The notes under the pieces are model-generated. The model did not search any database, was not told the origin of the DNA, and was given only the letters and a program-made list of their open reading frames with translations. Position numbers and translations under genes: made by a program. 64,000 nt of DNA, taken from positions 142,668-206,667 of the forward strand of contig SLUK01000005.1 of assembly GCA_004340125.1 (NCBI GenBank). The letters run 5' to 3'. Source of the stretch: Harryflintia acetispora (GTDB taxonomy: Bacteria; Bacillota; Clostridia; Oscillospirales; Ruminococcaceae). Of the stretch, positions 7,433 to 15,301 are shown one piece after another (the stretch's first letter is position 1; each line of letters begins with the position of its first letter).

Positions 7433-9255
7433 TGGCGAAAAAAGAAAAAAGCGCCTCCTTCGATTACAGCTCCTGGAAGCGGATCGCCTCCTTCCTGCGC
7501 CCGTTCAAGGTGCCGCTGATCATCGTGGTGACGCTCAACCTCCTCTCCACCTTGGTGGACATCGCGCTCCCGCTCTTCCAGCGCTATTCGATCGACCATT
7601 TCATCGAGGCCGGCTCCTTACAGGGGCTCTGGGAGTTCATCGCCCTCTACGCCGGGACCATCGCGGTGCAGACGCTGTTCGTCATCATCTTCTGCCGCCA
7701 GTCGATGGTGGTGGAGATGAGCCTGGGGCGGGACCTCAAGCGTGCCTGCTTCGTCCATCTGCAAAAGCTCTCCTTCTCCTATTACAACGTCAATTCGGTG
7801 GGCTACCTGCTCGCGCGGGTGCTCAGCGACACCGAGCGGATCGCCAGCCTTTTCGCCTGGAGCCTGGTGGACATCCTCTGGGCGCTGGCCTATGTGCTGG
7901 GGGTCTTCGCGGCCATGCTCGCGCTCAACTGGAGGCTGGCGCTGATCGTCATGCTGGTCGTGCCCGCCATTGCGCTGGCCACCCTCTATTTCCAGAACAA
8001 GATCCTGCACTGGAACCGCAAGGTGCGCAAGATCAACGCCCAGATCACCGGGGCCTACAACGAGGGGATCACAGGAGCCAAGACCTCCAAGACGCTGGTG
8101 ATCGAGGAGCAGAATTTTGAAAACTTTAAGGAGCTCACCACCGGCATGCGCCACGCCTCGGTCAAGGCGGCGCGGTTGAGCGCCGTCTATATCCCGATCG
8201 TGATGTGCCTGAGCTCGGCCGCGACCGCCATCGTACTGGCGCGCGGCGGCTACCTGGTGCTGGAAAACGTCATCCTGATCGGCACCCTCTCCGCCTTCAC
8301 CTCCTACGCGATCGGCATCTTCGAGCCGATCCAGCAGATCGCCCGCACCCTGGCCGAGGTCATCTCGGTCCAGGCGAACATCGAGCGGGTCAGCGGGCTG
8401 CTGGGCGAGGAGGAGGGCATCACCGACACGCCCGAGGTGATCGAGCGCTACGGCGACGCCTTCCATCCAAAGGAAGAAAACTGGGAGCCGCTGCGCGGCG
8501 AGATCGAATTTAGGGACGTGTCCTTCCGTTACCCCGACGGGAACGAATATGTGCTGGAGCACTTTAATTTGACGATTCCCGCCGGGACCACGGTGGCCAT
8601 CGTGGGCGAGACGGGGGCGGGCAAGAGTACGCTCGTCAACCTCGCCTGCCGCTTCTTCGAGCCGACCAGCGGCCAGATTCTGATCGACGGGCGGGACTAC
8701 CGCGAGCGCTCCCAGCTCTGGCTGCACTCGAACATCGGCTACGTGCTGCAAAACCCGCATCTCTTCTCGGGTACCGTGATGGAGAACATCCGCTACGGGA
8801 AGCTGAGCGCCACCGACGAGGAGGTCATGCGCGCGGCCGAGAGCGTCTCGGCCGACACCATCGTCGAGCACCTGGAAAACGGGTATTACAGCGACGTGGG
8901 CGAGGGGGGAGACAGGCTCTCGACCGGGGAAAAGCAGCTGGTCTCCTTCGCGCGCGCGGTGCTGGCCGACCCGCGCATCTTCGTGCTCGACGAGGCCACC
9001 TCCTCGATCGACACCCAGACCGAGCAGCTCATCCAGGACGCGATCGCCCACCTGCTGCGCGGGCGCACCTCCTTTTTGATCGCGCACCGCCTCTCGACCA
9101 TCCGGCACGCGGACGTGATCCTGGTGGTGAAGGACGGCAAGATCATCGAGCGGGGCACCCACGAGGAGCTGCTGCACAAGAGGGGCTATTACCACACCCT
9201 CTACAGCCGGCAGTTCGAGGAAGAAAGCGCCATGCGGATCCTCAAAAGCGAGTAA
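7432..9255 (+). CDS. ABC exporter half-transporter, catalytic subunit
   Basis: 607 residues: six-helix membrane domain to about residue 330, then an ATPase domain with Walker A GETGAGKST, an atypical signature LSTGEKQLVSFARAVL and Walker B FVLDEATSSID with the catalytic Glu present. An insert of about 25 residues (DTPEVIERYGDAFHPKEENW) separates the two domains. The atypical signature here and the Asp in the partner's Walker B would fall in the same composite site, giving one dead and one active ATP site, typical of heterodimeric exporters. It is coupled to the upstream gene and followed by a terminator. Confidence 0.9.
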   Translation: MAKKEKSASFDYSSWKRIASFLRPFKVPLIIVVTLNLLSTLVDIALPLFQRYSIDHFIEAGSLQGLWEFIALYAGTIAVQTLFVIIFCRQSMVVEMSLGRDLKRACFVHLQKLSFSYYNVNSVGYLLARVLSDTERIASLFAWSLVDILWALAYVLGVFAAMLALNWRLALIVMLVVPAIALATLYFQNKILHWNRKVRKINAQITGAYNEGITGAKTSKTLVIEEQNFENFKELTTGMRHASVKAARLSAVYIPIVMCLSSAATAIVLARGGYLVLENVILIGTLSAFTSYAIGIFEPIQQIARTLAEVISVQANIERVSGLLGEEEGITDTPEVIERYGDAFHPKEENWEPLRGEIEFRDVSFRYPDGNEYVLEHFNLTIPAGTTVAIVGETGAGKSTLVNLACRFFEPTSGQILIDGRDYRERSQLWLHSNIGYVLQNPHLFSGTVMENIRYGKLSATDEEVMRAAESVSADTIVEHLENGYYSDVGEGGDRLSTGEKQLVSFARAVLADPRIFVLDEATSSIDTQTEQLIQDAIAHLLRGRTSFLIAHRLSTIRHADVILVVKDGKIIERGTHEELLHKRGYYHTLYSRQFEEESAMRILKSE

Positions 9256-9257
9256 AA

Positions 9258-9292
9258 AAAGGCAACCGGACTGGGGTCCGGTTGCCTTTTTT
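9258..9292. terminator. Bidirectional intrinsic terminator
   Basis: A 12-bp stem (AAGGCAACCGGA pairing with TCCGGTTGCCTT) with A-tract and T-tract on opposite sides. It serves the exporter (+) and the MFS-acetyltransferase-peptide operon (-); the minus-strand peptide stop overlaps its edge. Confidence 0.9.
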
Positions 9293-9374
9293 AACTGAAG
9301 AGCTCCCGCAGCGCCGCGATCAGGTCCAGCACTTCCGTCAGGATATCCATCGCGACCGCCAAAAACCGCTTCAC
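9291..9374 (-). CDS. 27-residue hydrophobic/amphipathic peptide
   Basis: A tiny ORF whose GTG start overlaps the TGA stop of the acetyltransferase gene (GTGA, 9371-9374). It begins VKRFLAVAMDILTEVLDL and ends in ALRELFS. The sequence would form one helix with a basic N-terminus and leucine-rich face, in the size range of small membrane peptides and type I toxin peptides, but I recognise no family. An internal ATG would give 19 residues. The coupling and the terminator immediately after its stop support it being translated. Confidence 0.45.
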   Translation of the reverse strand: MKRFLAVAMDILTEVLDLIAALRELFS

Positions 9375-9970
9375 TTCTCCACCCGCAAATCCCGGTAATA
9401 ATATTCCCGGTCCCGTTCGGTGATCTCCCGCAGCACCCGGCAGGGGCTGCCGACGGCCACCACCCGCGGCGGGATGTCCTTCGTGACCACGCTGCCCGCG
9501 CCGATCACCGCGCCCTCCCCGATCCGGACTCCGGGCAGGATGACCACGTTCGCGCCCACCCAGACGTCGTCTTCAATGTGCACCGGGAAGGAAAACTGGT
9601 TTCCGGGGCGGCGAAGCGTGGGGTCCACCGGATGCCCCGTCACCGTGATGGTGACGTTCGGGCCGAACATCACATGGTTCCCGATATACACCTCGATGTC
9701 GTCCACAATCACCAGGTTGAAGTTGGCGTAAAAGCAGTCCCCGATATGGGTGTTGCTGCCGTAAGCCACCGAGAGCGGCGGCTCGATCCAGGGGTTTTTA
9801 CCGAGCGAAGCGAAGAGCTGCCGCAGGATTATTTGGCGGCGCTCCTCCTCGCGCGGGCGGGTGTGGTTGAAGTCGTAGCACAGCTCCTTGCCGCGCAGGC
9901 GCCGCTCGGGCAGCCCCTCGCACAAGTCGGTATAGAGCTTCCCGCTTTTCATACGCTCAATGGTTGTCAT
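9371..9970 (-). CDS. maa: Maltose/galactoside O-acetyltransferase family protein
   Basis: 199 residues. An N-terminal helical MAT domain (MTTIERMKSGKLY) is followed by left-handed beta-helix hexapeptide repeats (about residues 65-180), including ENVMF-like 'IGNHVMFGPNVTIT', the catalytic-His region 'TVTGHPVDP' and the end motif IGAGSVVTKDIPP. It should transfer acetyl from acetyl-CoA to a sugar hydroxyl in the cytoplasm. The start was placed at ATG 9970, which overlaps the stop of the MFS gene (ATGA). The acceptor sugar cannot be read. The gene symbol is a family guess. Confidence 0.85.
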   Translation of the reverse strand: MTTIERMKSGKLYTDLCEGLPERRLRGKELCYDFNHTRPREEERRQIILRQLFASLGKNPWIEPPLSVAYGSNTHIGDCFYANFNLVIVDDIEVYIGNHVMFGPNVTITVTGHPVDPTLRRPGNQFSFPVHIEDDVWVGANVVILPGVRIGEGAVIGAGSVVTKDIPPRVVAVGSPCRVLREITERDREYYYRDLRVEK

Positions 9971-11157
9971 TCCTTCTCCTCCCCCTTCGTGCGCCTCTCC
10001 AGCGTCTCGTTGATCAAACAGGATACCGCCGCCAGCGTCCCCAGGATGGGCGCGAACCACTCGAGCGAATGATGGGAGAGCACCAGCCCGATCCCGGCCC
10101 CGGTGACGGAACCGCCCAGGCAGGCGGCCCCCACCTGGTAGCCGATCAGCCGCACATAGACCTTCTCTTCAAAACGGCGGGGCGTCTCGTGCATGAGGCA
10201 GGGGTAGATCGGCGCGAGCCCCAGCCCCAGAAGGATCACCCCGAGCAGCGAGAGCGGATAGCTCTTGCCCGCCATGGCGAAGCAGCAGGCCCCCAAAAAG
10301 GCCAGCAGGAATCCGAGGCGCATCATGCGCATATTGCCCAGCTTCCCAACCAGCACGCCGCTGCCGAAGCGCCCGAGCATGACGCAGAAGTAAAAGGCGG
10401 TGACCGCCATGCCGGCCAGCTGCTGCGGCACCTGGCGCGACTCGACCAGGACGCTGTTGACCCAGAGCCCGGCCGAATACTCGGTCCCGGCATAGAGGAA
10501 AAAGAGCGCCACCGCAAGGACGACCGTTCCCCTGGTCGCCGGCCTTGGCGCGGGGATGGCCAGCGCCGAGGCGGACTGCCCGCCTTCCTTCTGCGCGCTC
10601 CGCCAAAGCCCCTTGCGAAGGGAATAGAGCAGCGCCAGGCTCAGCGCCAGCTGGATCAGCGAGATGAAAAGATATCCCATGCGCCAGCCCCCGTGCAGGA
10701 TGGCCCCGGTCATGATCAGCGGTCCCGCCGAGGCGCCGATCCCCCAGAAGCAATGCAGCCAGTTCATGTGCCGGGAGGAGTAGTGCTCGGCCACATACCG
10801 GTTGAGCCCGCTGTCCACAGCGCCCGCACCCAGCCCCAGCGGAATGGTCAGCAGCACCACCGGCAAAAAGCCGGGTGCGAAGGCGTAACCCAACATGGCC
10901 GCCCCGGTCAGCAGGCAGCTGAGGAAGGTCACCCGCCCGGTCCCGAAGCGCGGCAGGATATACCCGCTGCCAACGCTCGAGAGGGCGGACATGCACATCA
11001 CCAGCATGGAGAGCACCCCCACCGTCTCGAGCGGCAGCCGGTACTCGGCGCGCATGGCCGGCCAGGCCACGCCGAGCAAGCCGTCCGGCAGGCCGAGGCT
11101 GATGAAGGACAGGTAGATGATCCCCAGCAGCACCCAAGGTATGTGTTTTTCTTTCAA
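9967..11157 (-). CDS. MFS transporter, FHS/fucose-permease-like
   Basis: Twelve-helix major facilitator of about 396 residues. A TTG start at 11157 was chosen because a GGGGGAG site precedes it and an upstream in-frame ATG would place charged residues before helix 1 and overlap the promoter. Features include ISLGLPDGLLGVAWP in helix 1 and 'MNWLHCFWGIGASAGP', typical of the FHS sugar-permease branch. It heads a three-gene operon with an acetyltransferase and a short peptide, all overlapping by 4 nt. Sugar import or export is a reasonable guess; the substrate is unknown. Confidence 0.82.
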   Translation of the reverse strand: MKEKHIPWVLLGIIYLSFISLGLPDGLLGVAWPAMRAEYRLPLETVGVLSMLVMCMSALSSVGSGYILPRFGTGRVTFLSCLLTGAAMLGYAFAPGFLPVVLLTIPLGLGAGAVDSGLNRYVAEHYSSRHMNWLHCFWGIGASAGPLIMTGAILHGGWRMGYLFISLIQLALSLALLYSLRKGLWRSAQKEGGQSASALAIPAPRPATRGTVVLAVALFFLYAGTEYSAGLWVNSVLVESRQVPQQLAGMAVTAFYFCVMLGRFGSGVLVGKLGNMRMMRLGFLLAFLGACCFAMAGKSYPLSLLGVILLGLGLAPIYPCLMHETPRRFEEKVYVRLIGYQVGAACLGGSVTGAGIGLVLSHHSLEWFAPILGTLAAVSCLINETLERRTKGEEKE

Positions 11158-11190
11158 GCTCTCTCCCCCAATGACACGAATCCTATCGAA

Positions 11191-11219
11191 AGCATAGCGC
11201 CTTTCGCGCCCGCCGTCAA
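11191..11219 (-). promoter_or_regulatory. Promoter of the MFS operon
   Basis: On the minus strand TTGACG, 17-bp spacer, TATGCT, about 35 bp before the TTG start. It is back-to-back with the T-box promoter, only 11 bp between the two -35 boxes. Confidence 0.65.
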
Positions 11220-11230
11220 GAAAAAACCAC

Positions 11231-11259
11231 TTGACAAACCGGGAAAGAAGCCTTATAAT
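11231..11259 (+). promoter_or_regulatory. Consensus sigma-A promoter of the metNIQ operon
   Basis: Perfect TTGACA (11231-11236), 17-bp spacer and perfect TATAAT (11254-11259). Control is left to the T-box leader downstream. Confidence 0.88.
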
Positions 11260-11289
11260 TCCTTCTATCAACTTCATACCGCCAAAGGC

Positions 11290-11566
11290 TGAGAAGAGAA
11301 GAGTAAGCGGAGAAACCTTTTTCAGAGAGCCCTGTTGCTGCGAGAGGGCAAAGGAGAATCCAGCTGAACATGGTCTCGGAGCCGCGCACCGAGAGGGAGC
11401 CCCCCTTTAGGCTGCGACGGGTGCGCCCGTGAACGCGCCAGGGTGTCGGCTTACTGCCCGCACCCGCAAAGGCCCGTACGCCGTGAGGCGCGGGTAAATC
11501 AAGGTGGTACCACGGGAACGTTTATCCCCGTCCTTTGAAGCAATTCAAGGGACGGGGATTTTTATT
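11290..11566 (+). promoter_or_regulatory. Methionine T-box riboswitch with terminator
   Basis: The conserved T-box AAGGTGGTACCACGG lies at 11501-11515, followed by a 16-bp terminator stem (about 11524-11558) and T-run. The Stem I region has GAACATGGTC at about 11367-11376, with AUG (11370-11372) as the probable specifier codon. It therefore senses uncharged tRNA-Met and permits read-through into metN when methionine is scarce. The T-box and terminator are unmistakable; the specifier call agrees with the downstream transporter. Confidence 0.92.
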
Positions 11567-11599
11567 TCCCTTTCAGAAGAACAGGAGGAGGGTACGCGT

Positions 11600-12613
11600 A
11601 TGGGAGAGCCCATGATCGAAATCAAGGGATTGTGTAAATCCTTTGAGACCAAAAACGGCCGGGTGGACGCGCTGCAAAACATCGACCTGACGATCGGGCG
11701 GGGGGATATCTTCGGCGTAATCGGGATGAGCGGCGCGGGTAAGAGCACCCTGGTGCGCTGCATGAACCAGCTCGAACGCCCCGACCGGGGGCAGGTGCTG
11801 TTCGACGGGGTGGACCTGTGCGCCCTGCCGGCAAAGGAGCTACGGCAGGCGCGCCGGCAGATGAGCATGATTTTCCAGCAGTTTAACCTGCTTGAGCAGC
11901 GCACCGCGCTGCAAAACGTCTGCTTCCCGCTCGAAATCGCCGGAGAACCCAAAGAAAACGCACGCGCACGGGGGCGCGAGCTGCTGCAGCTGGTGGGCCT
12001 TACCGAGCGGGAGGGCGCCTATCCCGCCCAGCTCTCGGGCGGCCAGAAGCAGCGCGTCGCCATCGCGCGGGCCCTCTCCACCAATCCCAAGGTGTTGCTC
12101 TGCGACGAGGCCACCAGCGCTTTGGACCCGACCACCACCGCCTCCATCCTGGCGCTGCTGCAAAAAATCAACCGCACGCTGGGGATCACCATCGTGATCA
12201 TCACCCACGAGATGAGCGTGATCGAGGAAATCTGTAACCGGGTGGCGATCATCGACCGCTCCGCCATCGCCGAATGCGGGCGGGTGGATGAAATCTTCCA
12301 GAACCCCCAAAGCGAGGCGGCGCGAAAGCTCGTTTATCCCGAAGGGCGCGCCGCGCGCCAGCTGATCGGGCGGCGGTGCCTGCGGATCGTCTTCGACGGC
12401 AGCTCCTCCTTCGAGCCGGTGATCGCCAATATGGTCCTCGCGTGCAAGGCGCCCATCAACATCCTCTTCGCAAACACCAAGAACATCGAGGGCCGGGCCT
12501 TCGGCCAGATGGTGGTGCAAACCCCCGAGGACCAAGCGCTCGTCGAGCGGATGATCCGCTATCTGCACGCCCAAAACCTGACTGCCGAGGAGGTGAGCGG
12601 TTATGTGGAATGA
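11600..12613 (+). CDS. metN: Methionine ABC transporter ATP-binding protein MetN
   Basis: 337 residues from ATG 11600, which follows GGAGGAGGG; an upstream in-frame ATG falls inside the T-box and was rejected. Walker A is GMSGAGKST, signature LSGGQKQRVAIARAL, Walker B VLLCDEATSALD, then the NIL-type C-terminal regulatory domain (about 260-337). It energises MetI and is under the methionine T-box. Its end overlaps metI by 11 nt. Confidence 0.95.
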   Translation: MGEPMIEIKGLCKSFETKNGRVDALQNIDLTIGRGDIFGVIGMSGAGKSTLVRCMNQLERPDRGQVLFDGVDLCALPAKELRQARRQMSMIFQQFNLLEQRTALQNVCFPLEIAGEPKENARARGRELLQLVGLTEREGAYPAQLSGGQKQRVAIARALSTNPKVLLCDEATSALDPTTTASILALLQKINRTLGITIVIITHEMSVIEEICNRVAIIDRSAIAECGRVDEIFQNPQSEAARKLVYPEGRAARQLIGRRCLRIVFDGSSSFEPVIANMVLACKAPINILFANTKNIEGRAFGQMVVQTPEDQALVERMIRYLHAQNLTAEEVSGYVE

Positions 12614-13262
12614 GGCCATGATCCAAATGCTGCTGCTCGGCATTGTCGAGACGCTGTATATGACGCTGTGCTCCACCCTCTTCGGGTACCTGCTGGGGCT
12701 GCCGATGGGGATTTTGCTGGTGACCTCCGGGCGCGGCGGGATCCTCCCGTGCAGACCGCTCTTCAAGGTTCTGGACGTGATCGTCAACCTCACGCGCAGC
12801 ATCCCGTTTTTGATCCTGATGATCGCGGTCATCCCCTTCACCCGGCTGGTGGTGGGAACCTCGATCGGCTCTACCGCCACCATCGTGCCGCTGGTCCTCT
12901 CGGCCGCGCCCTTCATCGCGCGGCTGGTGGAGTCCTCGCTGCAGGAGGTCGATCAGGGCGTGATCGAGGCGGCCCAGTCGATGGGCGCCTCCCCGCTGCA
13001 GATCGTCTACAAGGTGCTGCTGCCCGAGGCGCTGCCCTCGCTGATCAATGGGGCGGCCATCGCGACCACCACCATCTTGGGCTACTCCGCCATGGCCGGG
13101 GCCGTCGGCGGCGGGGGGCTGGGGAATATCGCCATCAGCTACGGCTACAACCGTTATCAGACCGACGTGATGTTCGTCACCGTGGTGCTGCTGATCATCA
13201 TCGTGCAAATCTTCCAGGAGATCGGCACGCGCGGCGCGCGCCGCAGCGACAAACGCAGATAA
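12603..13262 (+). CDS. metI: Methionine ABC transporter permease MetI
   Basis: 219 residues with five predicted membrane helices, the usual MetI size. The ATPase-contacting loop is visible at 'VIEAAQSMGASPLQIVYKVLLPEALP'-like positions (about 120-145). It starts inside the end of metN, implying translational coupling, and is followed 30 nt later by metQ. Confidence 0.94.
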   Translation: MWNEAMIQMLLLGIVETLYMTLCSTLFGYLLGLPMGILLVTSGRGGILPCRPLFKVLDVIVNLTRSIPFLILMIAVIPFTRLVVGTSIGSTATIVPLVLSAAPFIARLVESSLQEVDQGVIEAAQSMGASPLQIVYKVLLPEALPSLINGAAIATTTILGYSAMAGAVGGGGLGNIAISYGYNRYQTDVMFVTVVLLIIIVQIFQEIGTRGARRSDKRR

Positions 13263-13292
13263 ATCCCATTTTATTTACAGGAGGTCATTATC

Positions 13293-14183
13293 ATGAAAAA
13301 ACTACTTTCCATCCTGCTCGCGGGCTCGCTGGCCCTGTCCCTTGCCGCCTGTTCTTCCGGCGCGGGAGAGTCCTCTTCCAGCGAAGCTCCGGCATCCAGC
13401 GAACAATCCGCCTCCAGCGAGGCGGCCCCCTCCGAAGAGACCGGCAGCGAAGCGCTTACAGCAATCCGTGTCGGCGCCTCCCCCACCCCGCACGCCGAAA
13501 TCCTGCGCGAGGCCGACAAAGAGCTGCAAAAGCAGGGGTACAAGCTGGACATCGTGGAGTTTACCGATTATGTGCAGCCCAACCTTGCGCTGGACAGCGG
13601 CGACCTGGACGCGAACTTCTTCCAGCACGGGCCGTATCTCGACAACTTCAATACCGAGAATAACACAAAGCTCGTCTCGGTCGGAACCGTCCATTACGAG
13701 CCGCTTGGAGTCTACGCCGGCAAAACCAAGTCGCTCGAAGAGCTCCCCGACGGGGCGGCCATCGCGGTGCCCAACGACACCACCAACGAGGCGCGCGCGC
13801 TGCTGCTGCTCCAGGACCAAGGGCTGCTGACCCTCAGGGAAGGCGTCGGGATCACCGCCACCAAGGCGGACATTGAGAGCAACCCGAAGAACCTGAAGAT
13901 CACTGAGATCGCCGCCGAGCAGCTCGCGCGCTCGCTGCAGGACGTGGACCTGGCCGTGATCAACGGCAACTACGCCATCCTGGGCGGGCTCAAGGTGGCC
14001 GATGCGCTGGCGCAGGAGGAGAAGGATTCCCTCGCCGCCGAAACCTACGCCAACGTCCTCGCCGTGCGCGAGGGGGACGAGGGCCGGGAGGACATTAAGG
14101 CGCTCTTCGAGGCGCTGAAAAGCGAGCCGGTCAAAGCCTTCATCGCAGAGAAATACGAGGGTTCGGTCGTCGCGGTAGACTAG
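13293..14183 (+). CDS. metQ: Methionine-binding lipoprotein MetQ
   Basis: 296 residues with lipobox LAAC near residue 20, a Ser/Glu-rich linker (about 22-52) and the NlpA/MetQ domain: IRVGASPTPHAEIL, then 'VEFTDYVQPNLALDSGDLDANFFQH'-type segments. A GGAGG site precedes the start. It captures extracellular methionine for MetNI. It ends the T-box operon. Confidence 0.94.
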   Translation: MKKLLSILLAGSLALSLAACSSGAGESSSSEAPASSEQSASSEAAPSEETGSEALTAIRVGASPTPHAEILREADKELQKQGYKLDIVEFTDYVQPNLALDSGDLDANFFQHGPYLDNFNTENNTKLVSVGTVHYEPLGVYAGKTKSLEELPDGAAIAVPNDTTNEARALLLLQDQGLLTLREGVGITATKADIESNPKNLKITEIAAEQLARSLQDVDLAVINGNYAILGGLKVADALAQEEKDSLAAETYANVLAVREGDEGREDIKALFEALKSEPVKAFIAEKYEGSVVAVD

Positions 14184-14215
14184 CAATTTTCCGGTATCAC
14201 CGGGGAGGGGTATCC

Positions 14216-14749
14216 ATGCAAAGAAGGGCCGGGGAAATCGAATATGAGCTGACCTATAAAAAGGTCAAAAACCTCAATTTGCGGGTACAATCGGACGGCG
14301 CGGTCGCCGTCTCGGCCCCCATGCGGGTCCCCCTGCATGAAATTGACCGCTTCGTCCTCTCACGCGCCGGGTGGATCGAAGCTGCGCGGCAACGCACGTT
14401 TGTGCGCCGCACGCAGCTTGAGTCGCCCGAGCGGTACACCGAGCAGGAGTGCCTGCGCGCCTTCGAGGCGATCAGCGCACGCTTTTACCCGCTCTTTTCC
14501 AGGGTCCTGCCCGCACCGCCCGCGCTGAAAGTGCGCCGGATGAAATCCCGCTGGGGGGTCTGCCATATCCAGAAGCGGCAGATCACCCTCAACACCCGCC
14601 TGATGGAACAGCCGCTCGCCGCACAGGAATATGTGGTGCTGCACGAGTACGTCCATTTCCTTTATCCCGACCATCAGAAGGGCTTTCATGCGGCGATGGA
14701 GCGGCTCATGCCCGACTACAAGGAACGCAGGAAGCTGCTGATACGCTAA
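14216..14749 (+). CDS. YgjP-like metallopeptidase-domain protein (DUF45)
   Basis: 177 residues matching the YgjP/DUF45 pattern: 'KNLNLRVQSDGAVAVSAP' near the N-terminus, 'RMKSRWGVCHIQKRQITLN' centrally, and a zinc-binding HExxH (HEYVHF, about residue 143) with a further His 10 residues on. It is likely a soluble zinc protein; the family's biological role is poorly defined. A GGAGGGG site precedes it. The palindromic hairpin just downstream is shared with the next element's inverted repeat. Confidence 0.82.
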   Translation: MQRRAGEIEYELTYKKVKNLNLRVQSDGAVAVSAPMRVPLHEIDRFVLSRAGWIEAARQRTFVRRTQLESPERYTEQECLRAFEAISARFYPLFSRVLPAPPALKVRRMKSRWGVCHIQKRQITLNTRLMEQPLAAQEYVVLHEYVHFLYPDHQKGFHAAMERLMPDYKERRKLLIR

Positions 14750-14841
14750 TAAAAAAGACCACTAGAAAGGCTTTCTAGTGGTCTTTTTTTATGGTGTAAT
14801 TCGAGGTTCGGGCAGGTCTTTCACCCGAACCGTTTCAATTT
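14750..14841 (-). ncRNA. Predicted ~90-nt divergent RNA, locus 2
   Basis: Runs from the inverton promoter to the outer-repeat terminator. An internal hairpin (GGTTCGGG pairing with CCCGAACC, about 14793-14820) is followed by the terminator stem. No ORF of note. Expression is inferred from promoter and terminator alone. Confidence 0.45.
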
Positions 14842-14847
14842 ATCCTA

Positions 14848-14876
14848 ATTATATCCTGTTCTGGAACAGATTTCAA
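14848..14876 (-). promoter_or_regulatory. Sigma-A promoter inside candidate inverton 2 (OFF orientation)
   Basis: On the minus strand TTGAAA, 17-bp spacer, TATAAT, directed away from the small secreted-protein gene. I found no promoter facing the gene within the segment. Confidence 0.8.
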
Positions 14877-14968
14877 GGGAAAACAACAAATTCAGCGCTT
14901 TCCCCCAAACGACGGGACCGGCAGAAAGCCTTGCTATAGGTCTTTTTATTTGGAGGGAGGACTTCATC

Positions 14969-15301
14969 ATGAAAGCAAAATTGTTCACGGTCATCCTGTC
15001 CGCGCTGGCGCTTGCCGTATTGGGCGGCTTCACGCTGGGAGACAGCGGGGCGCGGGAGCATTACGCCGGGCTGCTCCGGGAGAGGAGCATCACCGGGGCT
15101 GAATTTATGGCGGGCAGCATTTCTGCGGAAATGCAATTGCCGGCTGACGCCGGCGGCCCACCTCATGGGGGGAATCATCCCCCCATGGACCCCCTAACTC
15201 TCCGAGGAGGGATAAGCGTGGGTGAGAGTGAGAAGGAGCCGCTCGACGATTTCGTCATCGGCGAGATCACCCAGGGCCGCGAGGCAGGTGAGCCCGCGTG
15301 A
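14969..15301 (+). CDS. Small secreted protein of the three-copy family, locus 2
   Basis: 110 residues from an ATG preceded by GGAGGGAGG. Signal-like helix (about 1-22), then 'REHYAGLLRERSITGAEFMAG', which resembles a SHOCT-type short helical motif, then the invariant GSISAEMQLPADAGGPPHGG block and an acidic tail with DDFVIGEIT. The stop overlaps the GTG start of the large Ig-like gene. Residues encoded at 15026-15206 are nearly identical in DNA to 63820-64000 (about five differences in 181 nt by eye), although upstream sequence has diverged. Function unknown. Confidence 0.75.
   Translation: MKAKLFTVILSALALAVLGGFTLGDSGAREHYAGLLRERSITGAEFMAGSISAEMQLPADAGGPPHGGNHPPMDPLTLRGGISVGESEKEPLDDFVIGEITQGREAGEPA
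15114..15206 (+). repeat. Conserved hairpin block inside the small gene, locus 2
   Basis: Hairpins at 15117-15134 (7-bp stem, TGCG loop), 15139-15154 (GCCGGC stem, TGAC loop) and 15164-15187 (CATGGGGGG with CCCCCCATG, six-base loop). It is followed by CCCCCTAACTCTCCGAG and an internal GGAGGG-6 nt-GTG that could in principle restart translation in frame at about 15218. Confidence 0.75.

Larger units (their letters stand above)
14748..14951. repeat. Inverted-repeat-flanked promoter segment (candidate inverton), locus 2
   Basis: Inverted repeats at 14748-14783 and 14915-14951 share a perfect AAGGCTTTCT core (14767-14776 and, inverted, 14923-14932) plus flanking AGACC and GGTC blocks. The outer repeat is an almost perfect terminator palindrome with T-runs on both strands, so it also terminates the YgjP gene. 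The inner promoter (14848-14876) faces away from the small gene at 14969. Same layout as loci 1 and 3. Confidence 0.6.

Noticed and set aside
14880..14945. Small-gene leader as a c-di-GMP riboswitch (AAAGCC and GGTC resemblance)
   Set aside because: The conserved GEMM core and pairing pattern are missing; the similarity is explained by the inverted-repeat hairpin.
14748..14951. The three switch segments as MITEs or IS200/IS605 remnants
   Set aside because: No target duplications or transposase were seen, the hairpins are inverted rather than direct as in IS200/IS605, repeat sequences differ between loci while both arms agree within a locus, and all three sit before the same gene family. A MITE origin is not excluded.
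15114..15206. Hairpin block as a diversity-generating retroelement initiation site
   Set aside because: No reverse transcriptase, template/variable repeat pair or adenine-biased differences were found in the window.
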